A DNA stretch of 30,941 nt from Dichomitus squalens LYAD-421 SS1 (lineage: Eukaryota; Basidiomycota; Agaricomycetes; Polyporales; Polyporaceae): positions 2,089,565 to 2,120,505 of the forward strand of contig NW_006766884.1 in the NCBI RefSeq assembly GCF_000275845.1, read 5' to 3'. The position numbers and the translations under genes are program-made. Shown here one piece after another: positions 22,201 to 30,941 of this stretch. Position 1 is the first letter of the stretch. The number at the start of each line of letters is the position of its first letter. A model generated the notes under the pieces. The model had not been told where the DNA came from. It saw only the letters and a list, made by a program, of their open reading frames with translations, and ran no database searches.

Positions 22201-22880
22201 TGGACAGGGAATATACTGCGACCTGTCCTGAGGGCAGCAAAGAGGCCCCGTATAGTCAGCCATTGCACAAGCACATACTGCGAGCCTTGGAAAGGTGAGG
22301 TAAGCTTACCGTCTATCGAAGCTGTGGCTATCCAATCGCCTGTGCTATCCATAGATATGTCAAGGATGGATGCAGTATGCGCCGCGAAGGATTTGACCGG
22401 CTGGCCAGCCAAGTCGAGTACATGTAGCTTTCCCCCATGTGTTCCAAGAGCCTGACGTAACATGTCAATCTTAACAAACCTTCTGACGGAGAGAACGGAT
22501 AGACAGACCAGATGCTGGTTCGAATAAGCGAGCGCAGATGCGGAGTCCTTCTGTAGGAGCTGATGCGCAATGCCTCCAAGACGTTCGTACTTGAGCGCGG
22601 GCTCGTCATCGTCGTCGTCGTCGTCTTCCTCACCCTCATCCTCTTCCTCTTCATCTGTGGCCTCTTCCTCGCTCTCTTCCCCCTCGCTCTCCTCAGTCTC
22701 ATTCTCATTCTCCACATGCGCTTCACCATTCTCATGCGACTTCACCTCTTCGTTGTGTTCATCCTCGTCGCTCGCCTCAGTCATGTTGTCCGGACTCGCA
22801 GAGATCAGCCCAGCACGCTGTTCCTGACTTAGGTTCCCGTTCTGGTGCTCCAGTGCAGGATCGTTAGGCTCCGCAGACAT
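19244..22880 (-). CDS. VPS41: VPS41, HOPS tethering complex subunit
   Basis: Ten exons on the minus strand: 22509-22880, 22310-22451, 21971-22227, 20874-21902, 20421-20816, 20241-20351, 20110-20187, 19623-20055, 19377-19569 and 19244-19319. They sum to 3087 nt (1028 aa). Vps41 is the HOPS subunit that tethers endosomes, AP-3 vesicles and vacuoles before fusion. An acidic stretch (residues ~35-95) precedes a WD40-like propeller (HLALGTHGGKLHVLDLAG, SILDISMDSTGDWIATASID). The clathrin-like helical repeat includes YLYLNALFQKDPHL, FLLGRMGNNKKALHLIIERL and DLLRYSETRPAFIRGLLENV. A C-terminal RING-H2 has all eight ligands: Cys944, Cys947, Cys964, His966, His969, Cys972, Cys1016 and Cys1019. Introns 22452-22508 (57 nt) and 20352-20420 (69 nt) are multiples of three without stops; homology, not a frame break, shows that they are introns. 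Confidence 0.95.
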
Positions 22881-23101
22881 CCCGCTCTCTAGCTAGCCTC
22901 GCGAGCAATTCAGACAACCATAGACACAGACACCAAGCAGTAAACACAGGGCTCGGGAGCGCAGGGAAAGCAGCAGGAAGCCTGAGAGTGGGAGGCGCGA
23001 GGATGACGCGCGGTCAATGAGGTCAAGACGATCGCGGAGGCGCCCTCACAGCAGCCAGACCTCGGCCTCTACCTTCACCCTGAGCTTGCACTCGGACGAC
23101 C
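22881..23101. promoter_or_regulatory. Divergent promoter of VPS41 and COX16
   Basis: Only 221 bp separate the start codons of VPS41 (minus) and COX16 (plus), so both promoters and 5' UTRs overlap here. The stretch is GC-rich and has no obvious TATA box. It has direct GCGCGG/GCGGAGGCGC-type words near 23007-23044 but no motif I can name with confidence. Confidence 0.6.
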
Positions 23102-23576
23102 ATGCCAGCCTTTCCCTCAAATCCGCTCAACGAGGCCGCGTACAGCAGGCTCTTTAGGCGATATCCGGCCCTGTTTGGGGTGCCGTTCGTGCTGCTCATC
23201 GTTGGGGCATCGTTCGGCATGCAGCAGTTCACCCAGACGCGGTATGATCTACATTCCCAAAAAGTGACGGCAGTACGTCTCTGTCCTTCATACCACCTCG
23301 TTCAGTTCGAGGGACTCATTTATGCGTTATTCGTCGCAGCTGAATAAGGAGCAAGAGTTGGGTCTGCAGAAGAACCGGAAACAGTTCGACATCCGGGAGG
23401 AGTATTTTGTGAGCCCCTCGCCCTATAACGCGGATCTATTCCAAGACATCTCATCTTGCATACAGAAACTAAGCTCTACGGCAGCCGAAGACTGGGAGCC
23501 GAAGCGCATACAGCGTCCAAAGGGCGTCCCAGATTGGGGCGTACCACCAGAAGAGCCCCCTCAGAAGCGACCATGA
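23102..23576 (+). CDS. COX16: COX16, cytochrome c oxidase assembly factor
   Basis: Three exons, 23102-23272, 23340-23408 and 23466-23576, encode 116 aa, typical for Cox16 of filamentous fungi. Cox16 is a small mitochondrial inner-membrane protein needed for cytochrome c oxidase assembly. The conserved features are visible: an N-terminal basic segment (YSRLFRRYPALFGVPF), one transmembrane helix (residues ~23-42), the following QFTQTRYDLHSQKV, and a matrix/intermembrane tail with QKNRKQFDIREEYF. The C-terminus carries the WEPKRIQRPKGVPDWG block. The start codon lies 221 bp from that of the divergent VPS41. Confidence 0.93.
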
Positions 23577-23779
23577 ACCCGTCCCCTTATCCTATCTCTC
23601 ACCTGCGACTTTCCTCTGCATCCATATGAAGGCCATCACTACCGGAATAATGTTGTAATCTTAGCCATTCTCGTACGCAGTGCACTGAAGCACCCTCACA
23701 ATCCGTCAAGCTTCTAGCGACCTTTGTCCCCGAAAGCTATCTATAACACATGTGGAAAGTCGGTCCGTACACTGCTCGT
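23577..23779. other. Convergent 3' gap between COX16 and RPN7
   Basis: A 203-bp stretch shared by the 3' ends of two converging genes. No further gene is visible. Confidence 0.5.
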
Positions 23780-25268
23780 TCAGTACAACACCTTGCTCAG
23801 TCTCTGCACCGCGTTCAAGAGGATGTCGCCTTGGCGGACGACGGTCTCGTACTGCGCGTTCTTAACCGATGGCCGGTTGGTCTCGACGACGCCGTTAACC
23901 TTATCGATCGTACAGTGTAGTCGGCCAGAGGCGATGAATCGCGAGAGCTCGCTGTGACCAACGATCAATATCTGTTCAGACGGCAAATAGAAGGACTGAA
24001 AGGCGTACTTGTCGACAAAGTGGATGCTCACGCCGAACGACCGGGCAAGACTGTCGAGGGTGAGGCTGCGGTAGGACTCCAAAAGCTGGTTATATGCGAG
24101 GATGCGCATCTCCCGGACGTAGTAGCGGCTGTGCGGTGCGAGGAGGCGGTTGGGCTTGAGATGTGTTTGCTCGAGCGCGGCTGTATGCCAGTTTAGCAGA
24201 GACACGATCGTGCTAAGACAGAGTAAGCGCACCGAGCGCGACGAAAAACTTGTCGTAATGCGAATCATAGAGATTCTTCATCAGGTCGGAAAGTGTGGGA
24301 AGTTCTGGCAGGACTTGGATGACTTCAGGAGCCGCGATGAGCTATGGAAGCGCGTTTTAGAGAAGCCAAACCCGGAACGTGGCTACATACACGTACCTTC
24401 TTCTTGAGATCCGGTCGGCTCAGGGTGAGCACATTGGCAATAATGGTTGACGCGACGAAGTCGTTGTAAGAAATGAGCTCTGTCGCCGTGAATGTTGACA
24501 GCGCGTCGAGGAGCAGCTCGCCACCACGCTTGAATTGTCGGATGGAAAGTAGATGGAGACCACGGTAGACCTTCAGACGGTTCCTCCGGTCCCAATCTCC
24601 GCCCTTCTCTACCAGTCTGTAAGGGTATATAGTAAGAGAACTCATTGAAACGACAGCAAACGTACTCTTCTGCCTGCTGCAGGTTCTGCGTGATCAGGTC
24701 ATGGTCACCGTAGAAGAAACCGATCCGGATGAGGGTCAGGACGATGTCTATCCTTGAACCCAGTCCTGGCGTCTTCTCCAACGCGAGCTTCTGAGCCTCA
24801 ATTGCCTTGTCCTGGACAGTATCGCATGGCCTATAAATTGACAACATAAGATATAGCCAGACACAAAGGGACATACCTTGTCTCCGATCCTCGTCAAGTA
24901 GTTCGCACGAGCGCGAAGTGCGTCTGCGATGTCCGTTTCGCCCTCAGTCTTTTTCGCCTCTTCTAGCCGCTCCTCAATCTTGTCCAGCTCGTCCTTGTTC
25001 TCCTTCTCCATACGGTCAAGGAGGGACTGATCTAGAGGCAAGGCGGAGGTCGAGATGACTATTCGGTAGTATGGTGCCATTTCTACGCAACGCATTCAGA
25101 TGTACGCTCTCAGGGCACAGAGTCTCAAGACTCACGGTCAGCCTGGATGCCCTCAAGGAGGGACTTACGCGCGTTCTCATGGAGGTGCGCGAGGGATGGC
25201 GAGGAGAGGACGAAGTAGTCCTGTGCCAGAGAGAGATTCGGGATCGGGAGTACCAAGTCTTCGGCCAT
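23780..25268 (-). CDS. RPN7: 26S proteasome lid subunit RPN7 (PSMD6)
   Basis: Seven exons on the minus strand: 25136-25268, 24877-25082, 24666-24811, 24397-24616, 24233-24341, 24009-24180 and 23780-23951. They total 1158 nt and 385 aa, the normal size. Rpn7 is a PCI-domain scaffold subunit of the 19S lid. The start is [19 protein letters not shown]. The helical RPN7 domain includes [24 protein letters not shown] and [19 protein letters not shown]. The conserved [20 protein letters not shown] leads to the PCI domain, which contains [19 protein letters not shown], then [19 protein letters not shown] and [18 protein letters not shown]. The last intron (23952-24008, 57 nt) has no stop and is a multiple of three; it is removed because family members lack the 19 residues it would encode. 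It is divergent from RPN6. Confidence 0.95.
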
Positions 25269-25559
25269 TTTTGCGGCTCAGCGGAGGTTATCAACAGTGT
25301 TTCCAACAGTGGTTTAGGCGAGCAGCACGACGAGAGCAGCGAGGACGGTCAGTGGAAAGCAGTCGAGATTCGACACTGGAGGTACTGGCAGTCGGTCGGC
25401 GCCTGCAAGCGACGCGTCAGTACCGCGAAGGTTCCCACGCTCCTCGACGCGTCACCTCGCGTGCGTTCCCTCCCTACCGGCCACTGAGCCTCTCACTTCG
25501 GCGTACTCGCTCTCGTTCCCTACAGCTGCTTTCCACCCGCTTCACGTTTAAGCAAAACT
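25269..25559. promoter_or_regulatory. Shared promoter of the proteasome genes RPN7 and RPN6
   Basis: These 291 bp separate the two divergent start codons. The decamer CGACGCGTCA occurs twice, at 25410-25419 and 25445-25454, 35 bp apart start to start. Its core ACGCGT equals the MluI cell-cycle box bound by MBF-type factors in yeasts; whether it works so here is unknown. I looked for the yeast Rpn4 site (GGTGGCAAA) and did not find it. A pyrimidine-rich stretch lies just before the RPN6 start. Confidence 0.65.
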
Positions 25560-27296
25560 ATGCCGACGAAGGAGGAACTGCTGAACCAGGCACAATCGTT
25601 GTCCGACCCGAAGCGCGCGGAGGTCCTTTACAAGGAGATTCTGGGTGAGCTCTGACAGATACATTGCCTGCAGCCGGCTTGGGACTCACCTCGCGATACC
25701 AAGCATCGCCGATCAGCGAGCATGCTTCTGTAGAGGAAAAGGAGGCTGAACTCCGCCACCAGGAAACCGCCCTGGTTAAGCTCGGAGAGCTATACCGGGA
25801 CCAGAAGTGCGTACCTCCCTTGTGGCTGAAGCCCACGACACTAAGTATATGTTGTAGCAATGCAAAGGGCGTTGCCGAGGTCATCACTCTGTCGCGCTCC
25901 TTTGTGTCTTCCACCGCGAAGGCGAAGACAGCCAAACTCAGTACGTCCCATTCTGTTCCCTCCCAAAGGTCCTGAGTAACCCCAAGTATATAGTCCGAAC
26001 GCTCCTCGATTGCTTCAATACCATTCCAGATAGCCAGAAGATCCAAATCGATGTCTTGCAGGAGAACATTGAGTGGGCGAAGCGGGAGAAGCGGATATTC
26101 TTGAAGCACAGTCTAGAGACCCGGCTTGTCGGCCTGTAAGCACTGTCCCCCCTCCTACCCGTTCTTCCAATCTCAAGAGGTTCACTCTGTAGGCAGCTTG
26201 ATACGCAACAATACAAGCCTGCGCTCTCTTTGATCGAGTCGCTGCTTACTGAGCTGAAGCGACTGGACGACAAACTTGTCCTTACAGAGGTCCACCTCCT
26301 TGAGAGTCGAGTGTATCGCGGAATTGGCAACCTCGCGAAGGCGAAGGTATACCTTCTATGCGGTGCTAGTCTTCAATTCATGCTCACCTCTGGTTCTCTT
26401 GGCTACAGGCTGCACTGACTTCCTCGCGTACGGCCGCGAACTCAATATACTGCCCGCCCCAACTCCAAGCGCGTTTGGATCTCCAGTCCGGTATCCTCCA
26501 CGCAGAAGACAAGGACTACACTACCGCATATTCCTACTTCTACGAGACCTTCGAGAACCTGAGCACACAAGATGACCCAAGTGCACTCGGCGCGCTCAAG
26601 TACATGCTTCTCTGCAAGGTTATGTTGAACCTGGTACGTTTCGGCGATATATCGAGCTCCAAAGGGTACAAACTGATTTATTGCCGTTCCGCGCTCAAGC
26701 CCGAAGATGTGACATCATTGCTTTCCATCAAGCTTGCGTCCAGGTACGCCCAGCTCCGAGACGTCGAGAGCATGCGTGCCATCGCACGGGCTCACCAGAA
26801 GCGGAATCTTGCCGACTTCGAGAAGGCACTCAAGGACTACCAGCAAGGTCAGTGTCGCGTGTTCGCGTTCACAAATATACATATCTGACGCCCCGTGCAT
26901 CATCAGAGCTCTCGTCGGACACCACGATTCGCACACACCTCTCTGCATTGTACGACACCCTTCTCGAGCAGAACCTCCTTCGGATTGTCGAGCCCTACTC
27001 GGTCGTCGAGATCGAGTACATCGCTCAACAAGTCGGACAGGGACGGCAGGCGGTCGAGCTCAAGCTATCACAGATGATCCTCGACAAGGTGTTCCATGGA
27101 GTGCTCGACCAAGGTCGGGGATGCCTTCTCATCTTCGAGGAGCCTGAGGCGGATAGGACGTACGGTGCAGCGATTGACACGCTGGAGCAGGTCGGCAAGG
27201 TCGTGGATTCACTATACGCAAAGGTACGCTGCTTCGCGCCATGCGCTTGTGTCTTGGTACTCACGCCATCGTGTACAGACTGTAAAACTAGCATAG
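25560..27296 (+). CDS. RPN6: 26S proteasome lid subunit RPN6 (PSMD11)
   Basis: Nine exons: 25560-25644, ~25704-25806, 25858-25940, 25994-26135, 26193-26346, 26409-26633, 26700-26847, 26907-27223 and 27279-27296. They total 1275 nt and 424 aa. Rpn6 is a PCI-domain lid subunit that braces the lid against the core particle. Family signatures in order are [104 protein letters not shown] and the PCI domain ([12 protein letters not shown], then [17 protein letters not shown]). The last exon encodes only TVKLA. The acceptor of exon 2 is uncertain: AAG at 25701-25703 gives a good family match, but the CAG near 25673 and the TAG near 25732 also keep the frame and differ only in a variable loop. Confidence 0.95.
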
Positions 27297-28017
27297 GGCC
27301 CATGTATCTCGTAGTGTCTGTGCATACGTCATTCTCCTCTATCGCCCCTGGTTTGCGCCCGACCGTTCGATTGAATCATGACAGCTGGGGATTTTCGGGA
27401 TGTTTGCCCCACCTTTGTTTCTTGTTGTACCAAGAGCAAGGTATGCCATGGCTTCTGTCTGCCAACTCCGGATTGGGGCTCGTGGAGTCCAATGGTCCAA
27501 AGGTCGCCACAAAGCCATACATGAGGTTGAGGATGTACGGGTTCCGATACTAAGGTGGTGCGTGCAGTACGTCCTGCCTCGTCTGTTGAGATGTTGTCTG
27601 CATATAGGTGCAATGATGGCTGGCTTCCGCCAAATGTTCTGCTCTCCCAGGGTCATATCGCGAGCCTACGTTTCAAGCAAGACCAAATGAATTGACCCAA
27701 ATTTATTCTCTCAATGATAAAATTCCTCTAGAGCGGGCGACTCCTGGTGAGTATCGATCACCATGAGGGCCTCATGAACATGATTTGCAGGCATACGAGC
27801 GAAACCTCATTGATAATCCTTGGTCTCTCATACAGGTTTATACACTACTGTACAACGTCGACTACATCTTCGCAAAACAGGGACAACGGTATTCATAGGT
27901 CGAGGGTGGCTCGTGCTTTCGGGCGATGGTCAGCCTCTTCAGATTAACCCTTATTCAGGTACGGCCGGGCCCTGATAGCAAGGTGATGAACTGAGGATTA
28001 TAGACACATTTGCAAGC
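27297..28017. other. Intergenic region after RPN6
   Basis: About 720 bp between the converging ends of RPN6 and the unknown gene at 28018-29157. A plus-strand fragment at about 27791-27896 reads like a helix (NLIDNPWSLIQVYTLLYNV) and is preceded by a plausible GTGAGT...GCAG intron. I could not extend it into a gene in either direction, so it may be a remnant. Nothing else is supported. Confidence 0.4.
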
Positions 28018-29157
28018 TCACCGAGTCCGCCTTGCTGTTCCAGGGTATTCTGGGGTCTGAGGAGGGTTATCATCCCTCAGGGCGTTCCTGATGACGGTAT
28101 GAGGAGGAGGCAAAGTAAGCGCGTCCCTTGAGTTGACGGGGAAGGCGCATCAGCAACACATACATAAACATATCGTGCGAGGTTGTCCTCACCGGGTACG
28201 CTCTAGGTCCACGGGCAAGATATCCCGTCTTTGACCGTTCGAATACTCCAAACCAAGCAACTCCTGTGCATAACAGGGATGCAGTTAGTGATAGGTGCGT
28301 CCAGCGCCCAAACCTGGAACCACCCACCCCTCTGGTGCTTTCGATGACATCAATAGCTTCGCCGACATAGCTTACGTTGTTCTCGACATATCTGAGGCGC
28401 TGGCCCTGGTGATACAGTCCCATTAGGTGCACAACTCAATCCCTTACCATGAGCCGTTGCTACATATACGTACCACAGGGCCCCACTTTCTCGAGGCCGT
28501 CGCGGGCTGCTGGGGCTGCTGCTGTCCGTTCCCGTTGACGCCATAGCCACCATAACCAGACCACTGCGTGGTCGTCGTAGCGTATGCTTGCATTCCTGGT
28601 CAACAAAGGTGAGGCATGAAAGCGACGTCACTAATTCATAACGTACCAGTACTAAGGAGTGCATTCGGGTGTACAGAGGATGGGTTTTGTCCTGGGGGCA
28701 ACCCGCACATCCGACCCCTTTTATGCCGCCAGATCCAGCGGCGGCACAGTTACCGACAGACAGGCATAAGAGTACGAAGGCCAAGCTCAGGTTCGATCTC
28801 CAAGGTGGACCCACAACAACTCCCTACCCCAAATCGCCTATACAGGGATTACCTTGAGCTTGCCATCCGAGTACACAAGAAGGTGCACAGTAGCGTGCGT
28901 GTCTGCGAGCAACCGCGTTGCAGTGTGGTTCGGTACACGCCGCCGAGACAGACTAGCCATACCCAGTGCGACAATCTGCAAGGCAAGTAAACGGATTTGG
29001 TCGCGGTGTGAACTTGCCACCGTTGTTGACTCGCTCCTCTGTCAGATTCATCGTTGATAGCTGCGCATACGCAGATCGTTCATGATCCGATTTGTTGAGG
29101 GAATGAAGGTACTTCTCTTACAAATCCGTCATGCACAGTATATCCCTTCTGAGCCAT
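28018..29157 (-). CDS. Unrecognised 189-aa protein, many short exons
   Basis: I do not recognise this protein. A chain of nine minus-strand exons keeps phase throughout: 29122-29157, 28963-29038, 28853-28902, 28776-28797, 28647-28691, 28474-28595, 28328-28405, 28193-28263 and 28018-28087. They sum to 570 nt (189 aa). The intron at 28264-28327 has a textbook branch point (CTAAC) and CAG end. Visible parts are an N-terminal MAQKGYTVHDGF, a beta-rich segment (HATVHLLVYSDGKLKI), a Gly/Gln/Tyr-rich linker (WSGYGGYGVNGNGQQQ), a well-formed block GQRLRYVENNVSYVGEAIDV then LLGLEYSNGQRRDILPVDL, and a polar basic tail (PEYPGTARRTR). No signal peptide or membrane helix is evident. The C-terminal half is better supported than the first four exons. 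The start lies only 58 bp after the stop of the kinase gene on the same strand. Confidence 0.55.
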
Positions 29158-29215
29158 ACCGAGGGGGTACATATTAGACATCTACAAACAAGTGGAAAAG
29201 CTGACATTTCAGACG

Positions 29216-30502
29216 TCATTGGGAACCAAATACGGCCGCGGGCCGTCGTCTGTCCGGCACTAGTTCCGGAGGAAAGACAAGATCTTTAGGCGGTATGGAG
29301 GCAACCACGTTGAGGAGAGTTTTCATTGCCTGGTATGCAGTAGGTCGCGTGGTGGGATCTGGGTCCACCATCGACGTCAATTCAGCATCGATTTCCGGGA
29401 TTGTACTCTATATTCTGAGAGGTCATGTTGGCTAGATAGCGGGGCTGTACTCAATGCAACAGCGCACCTTGAAGTCATTGAAACTCGTTCCGAGTTGCCA
29501 TACGTCCAGCTTGAACGGATCATACGGCCTGCCTGAGTCCACTTCAGGCGGCATGGGACGCCCACTAGGCCCTGGGAGCGATCCGCCAGATGGTCGTCCT
29601 ATGCATACACGCTTCTCTTGTGGAACATCCTTAGTGAAGTGGATGGCAATTTCGAAGTCATTCACGTAGACACGAGGTCGAGAGGGAGGCGTGTCATATT
29701 CGAAGCGTAGGGACTCCGGGATCCATTGGATCAAGAAGTTATCCTTGAATGCATCCTAATGTCCAGATTATCAGATTCGCAGTCATCGCACAATGAAAGA
29801 ATGTACCCTGTGAGCGATGCCGAAGTGATGCAAGAAGACGAGGCCCTGAACATGATCATGAAGTGAGCTACCACACTGTGTCTGCTAGTTGACGGCCCTC
29901 GTACCTCTAAACACTGCGCAAGCATGTCCAAAATATCACCCACAGACGCTTCAGCAAAACTGTTGCAGGCATCTAGACAGGAGCATGCGACCTTGGGGAA
30001 GACGCCGAATGTGATGTCCCCCAAGTCCATCAAGCCAAGCAAAGGCAACATGTGGTTGGAACTCATAAGACTGTATTTCCCCCTTGAACGTCTGTAGCAG
30101 TTTCACATGCTCTCTACCCTCACCGCCAATCGCGAGCACCGGTATCACTACGTCTCGCCCATCGGATGCGCGAGCGGCTCGGGTTAGAGCATTCTATGGA
30201 CGGGTCAACGGACTGCTTATCAGATTGAAGAAAAGGCCTACCCTATACTGGTAGACAAGGAGTTCTGTAATGCTTCTGGGGTCGTCTGTGAAAGCACGAA
30301 GAGGACTCGAATACATGTACCCGTTGGGAACCACTCCGGCTCTACTAGGTGCCGTCGTTAAAAACAGATACTCATACTCCCATAGGGTATATCCACGCTC
30401 CGCGAGGAAGCCGCTGAGATCCTTCCAAATTGCTTCCATGAATTTGCGATCCCTTTCTTCACCGGAGGGACCCCGCCAGGTTTTGAGATCGGGAGGCAGC
30501 AC
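29216..30502 (-). pseudogene. Fungal protein-kinase-like gene with a one-base frameshift
   Basis: The exons on the minus strand are 30242-30502, 29905-30193, 29807-29845, 29468-29755 and 29216-29407. The second is 289 nt, one base too long. The frame changes at a run of five C (30079-30083 on the plus strand), between LLQTFKG and KYSLMSSNHMLPLL. One base fewer would make the gene open for about 355 aa. It belongs to a kinase-like family common in polypores. It has AHRDAFKDNFL (catalytic loop with HRD and N), VYVNDFEIAIHF (DFG replaced by DFE, which I recall as usual in this family) and PFKLDVWQLG (the APE-following helix region). The N-terminal WRGPSGEERD and FLAERGYTLWE fit the family too. 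The 5' end is unresolved: 30502 is not an ATG, and the frame continues upstream to a stop near 30588, so an upstream exon is missing from the model. Either this is a young pseudogene or the extra base is a sequencing error. Confidence 0.7.
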
Positions 30503-30941
30503 TGTGAGACAGAGGGCTGTGGAAAACCCCGGGTGGGCAACCGAGGAAAATGCCCTGTCGTGCCTGGGAAACGTGCTCCGAAACCTCGGTTAGACCTGGC
30601 TTTTCGGACGAGGAAAAAGGACATCGAAATGACCGATTTCCACGGTCAATTTGGCGTGGTCTCGGACAGGAGAAAACCCCAGGTTTGACCGTGTGTTGGA
30701 AAAGCAGGATTTACACCTGTGGAACAGGGGAATTTGCGCGGTTTCCGAGTGCTAGATTCTCGCTCACCGCAGGATATCGATAGGACATCACTCGTAACGC
30801 AGTGCGATAATGCCTCAAAACACGCTGCAGAATGCAGCTTTACAGTCTCATTACGGCGCGCTGAGTACATAGTACATATGGGGGTCCAAAGTATAATACA
30901 AGCCCGTGACCCTCCAGACTTCTCATTGGCCACATCCTCCT
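30503..30941. other. Right-end region with short internal repeats
   Basis: It should contain the 5' end of the kinase-like gene, but no clear start exon was found. It is marked by repeated G/A-rich words: GAAAACCCC at ~30516 and ~30672, and TCGGACGAGGAAAA at ~30604 against TCGGACAGGAGAAAA at ~30662. It also has a perfect 9-bp inverted repeat, CACGGTCAA at 30641-30649 and TTGACCGTG at 30685-30693. Confidence 0.4.

Noticed and set aside
11941..22880. IML1 and VPS41 as a functional vacuole/TORC1 gene cluster
   Set aside because: They are separated by an F-box gene and lie on opposite strands; such proximity of two housekeeping genes is expected by chance.
28788..28800. GGTTCGATCTC, resembling a tRNA T-loop
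   Set aside because: No acceptor or anticodon stem could be paired around it; it falls at an exon edge of the unknown gene.

Overview
The window reads as nuclear DNA of a basidiomycete fungus, most likely a mushroom-forming Agaricomycete (polypore-like). The reasons are compact genes cut by many 50-70 nt GT-AG introns, short intergenic gaps, moderately GC-rich coding sequence, a Tnp2-type DNA transposon, and protein families typical of that group. No bacterial or organellar signal was seen. Exon joins below were made by eye from splice signals, phase bookkeeping and family conservation; for every gene called a CDS the exon lengths sum to a multiple of three.

Layout: 1-1450 holds no gene I can support. 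1451-2989 (+) encodes a multi-spanning membrane protein. 3680-9376 is a complete-looking DNA transposon of the CACTA/Plavaka (Tnp2) type. It has CACT-starting terminal inverted repeats, a possible 2-bp CT target duplication, ~170-210 bp subterminal arrays of TTCGTGAA-like words, an open 1030-aa transposase (+) and a divergent 220-aa coiled-coil companion gene (-). 9647-11279 (+) is a secreted, probably GPI-anchored protein with the APP1/DUF2183 phosphatase domain. 11941-16932 (+) is IML1/DEPDC5. 17603-18948 (+) is an F-box protein. 19244-22880 (-) is VPS41 with an intact C-terminal RING-H2. 23102-23576 (+) is COX16. 23780-25268 (-) and 25560-27296 (+) are the proteasome lid subunits RPN7 and RPN6, arranged head to head over 291 bp. 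28018-29157 (-) is an unrecognised small protein gene, and 29216-30502 (-) is a fungal protein-kinase-like gene broken by one extra base.

Most of the right half is conserved housekeeping: nutrient signalling at the vacuole (IML1), vacuolar tethering (VPS41), cytochrome c oxidase assembly (COX16) and proteasome lid assembly (RPN6/RPN7). VPS41/COX16 and RPN7/RPN6 are divergent pairs that must share promoters. The most noteworthy items are the apparently autonomous transposon with its second gene and subterminal arrays, and the head-to-head pairing of two lid subunits that are physical neighbours in the complex, with a duplicated CGACGCGTCA motif between them.
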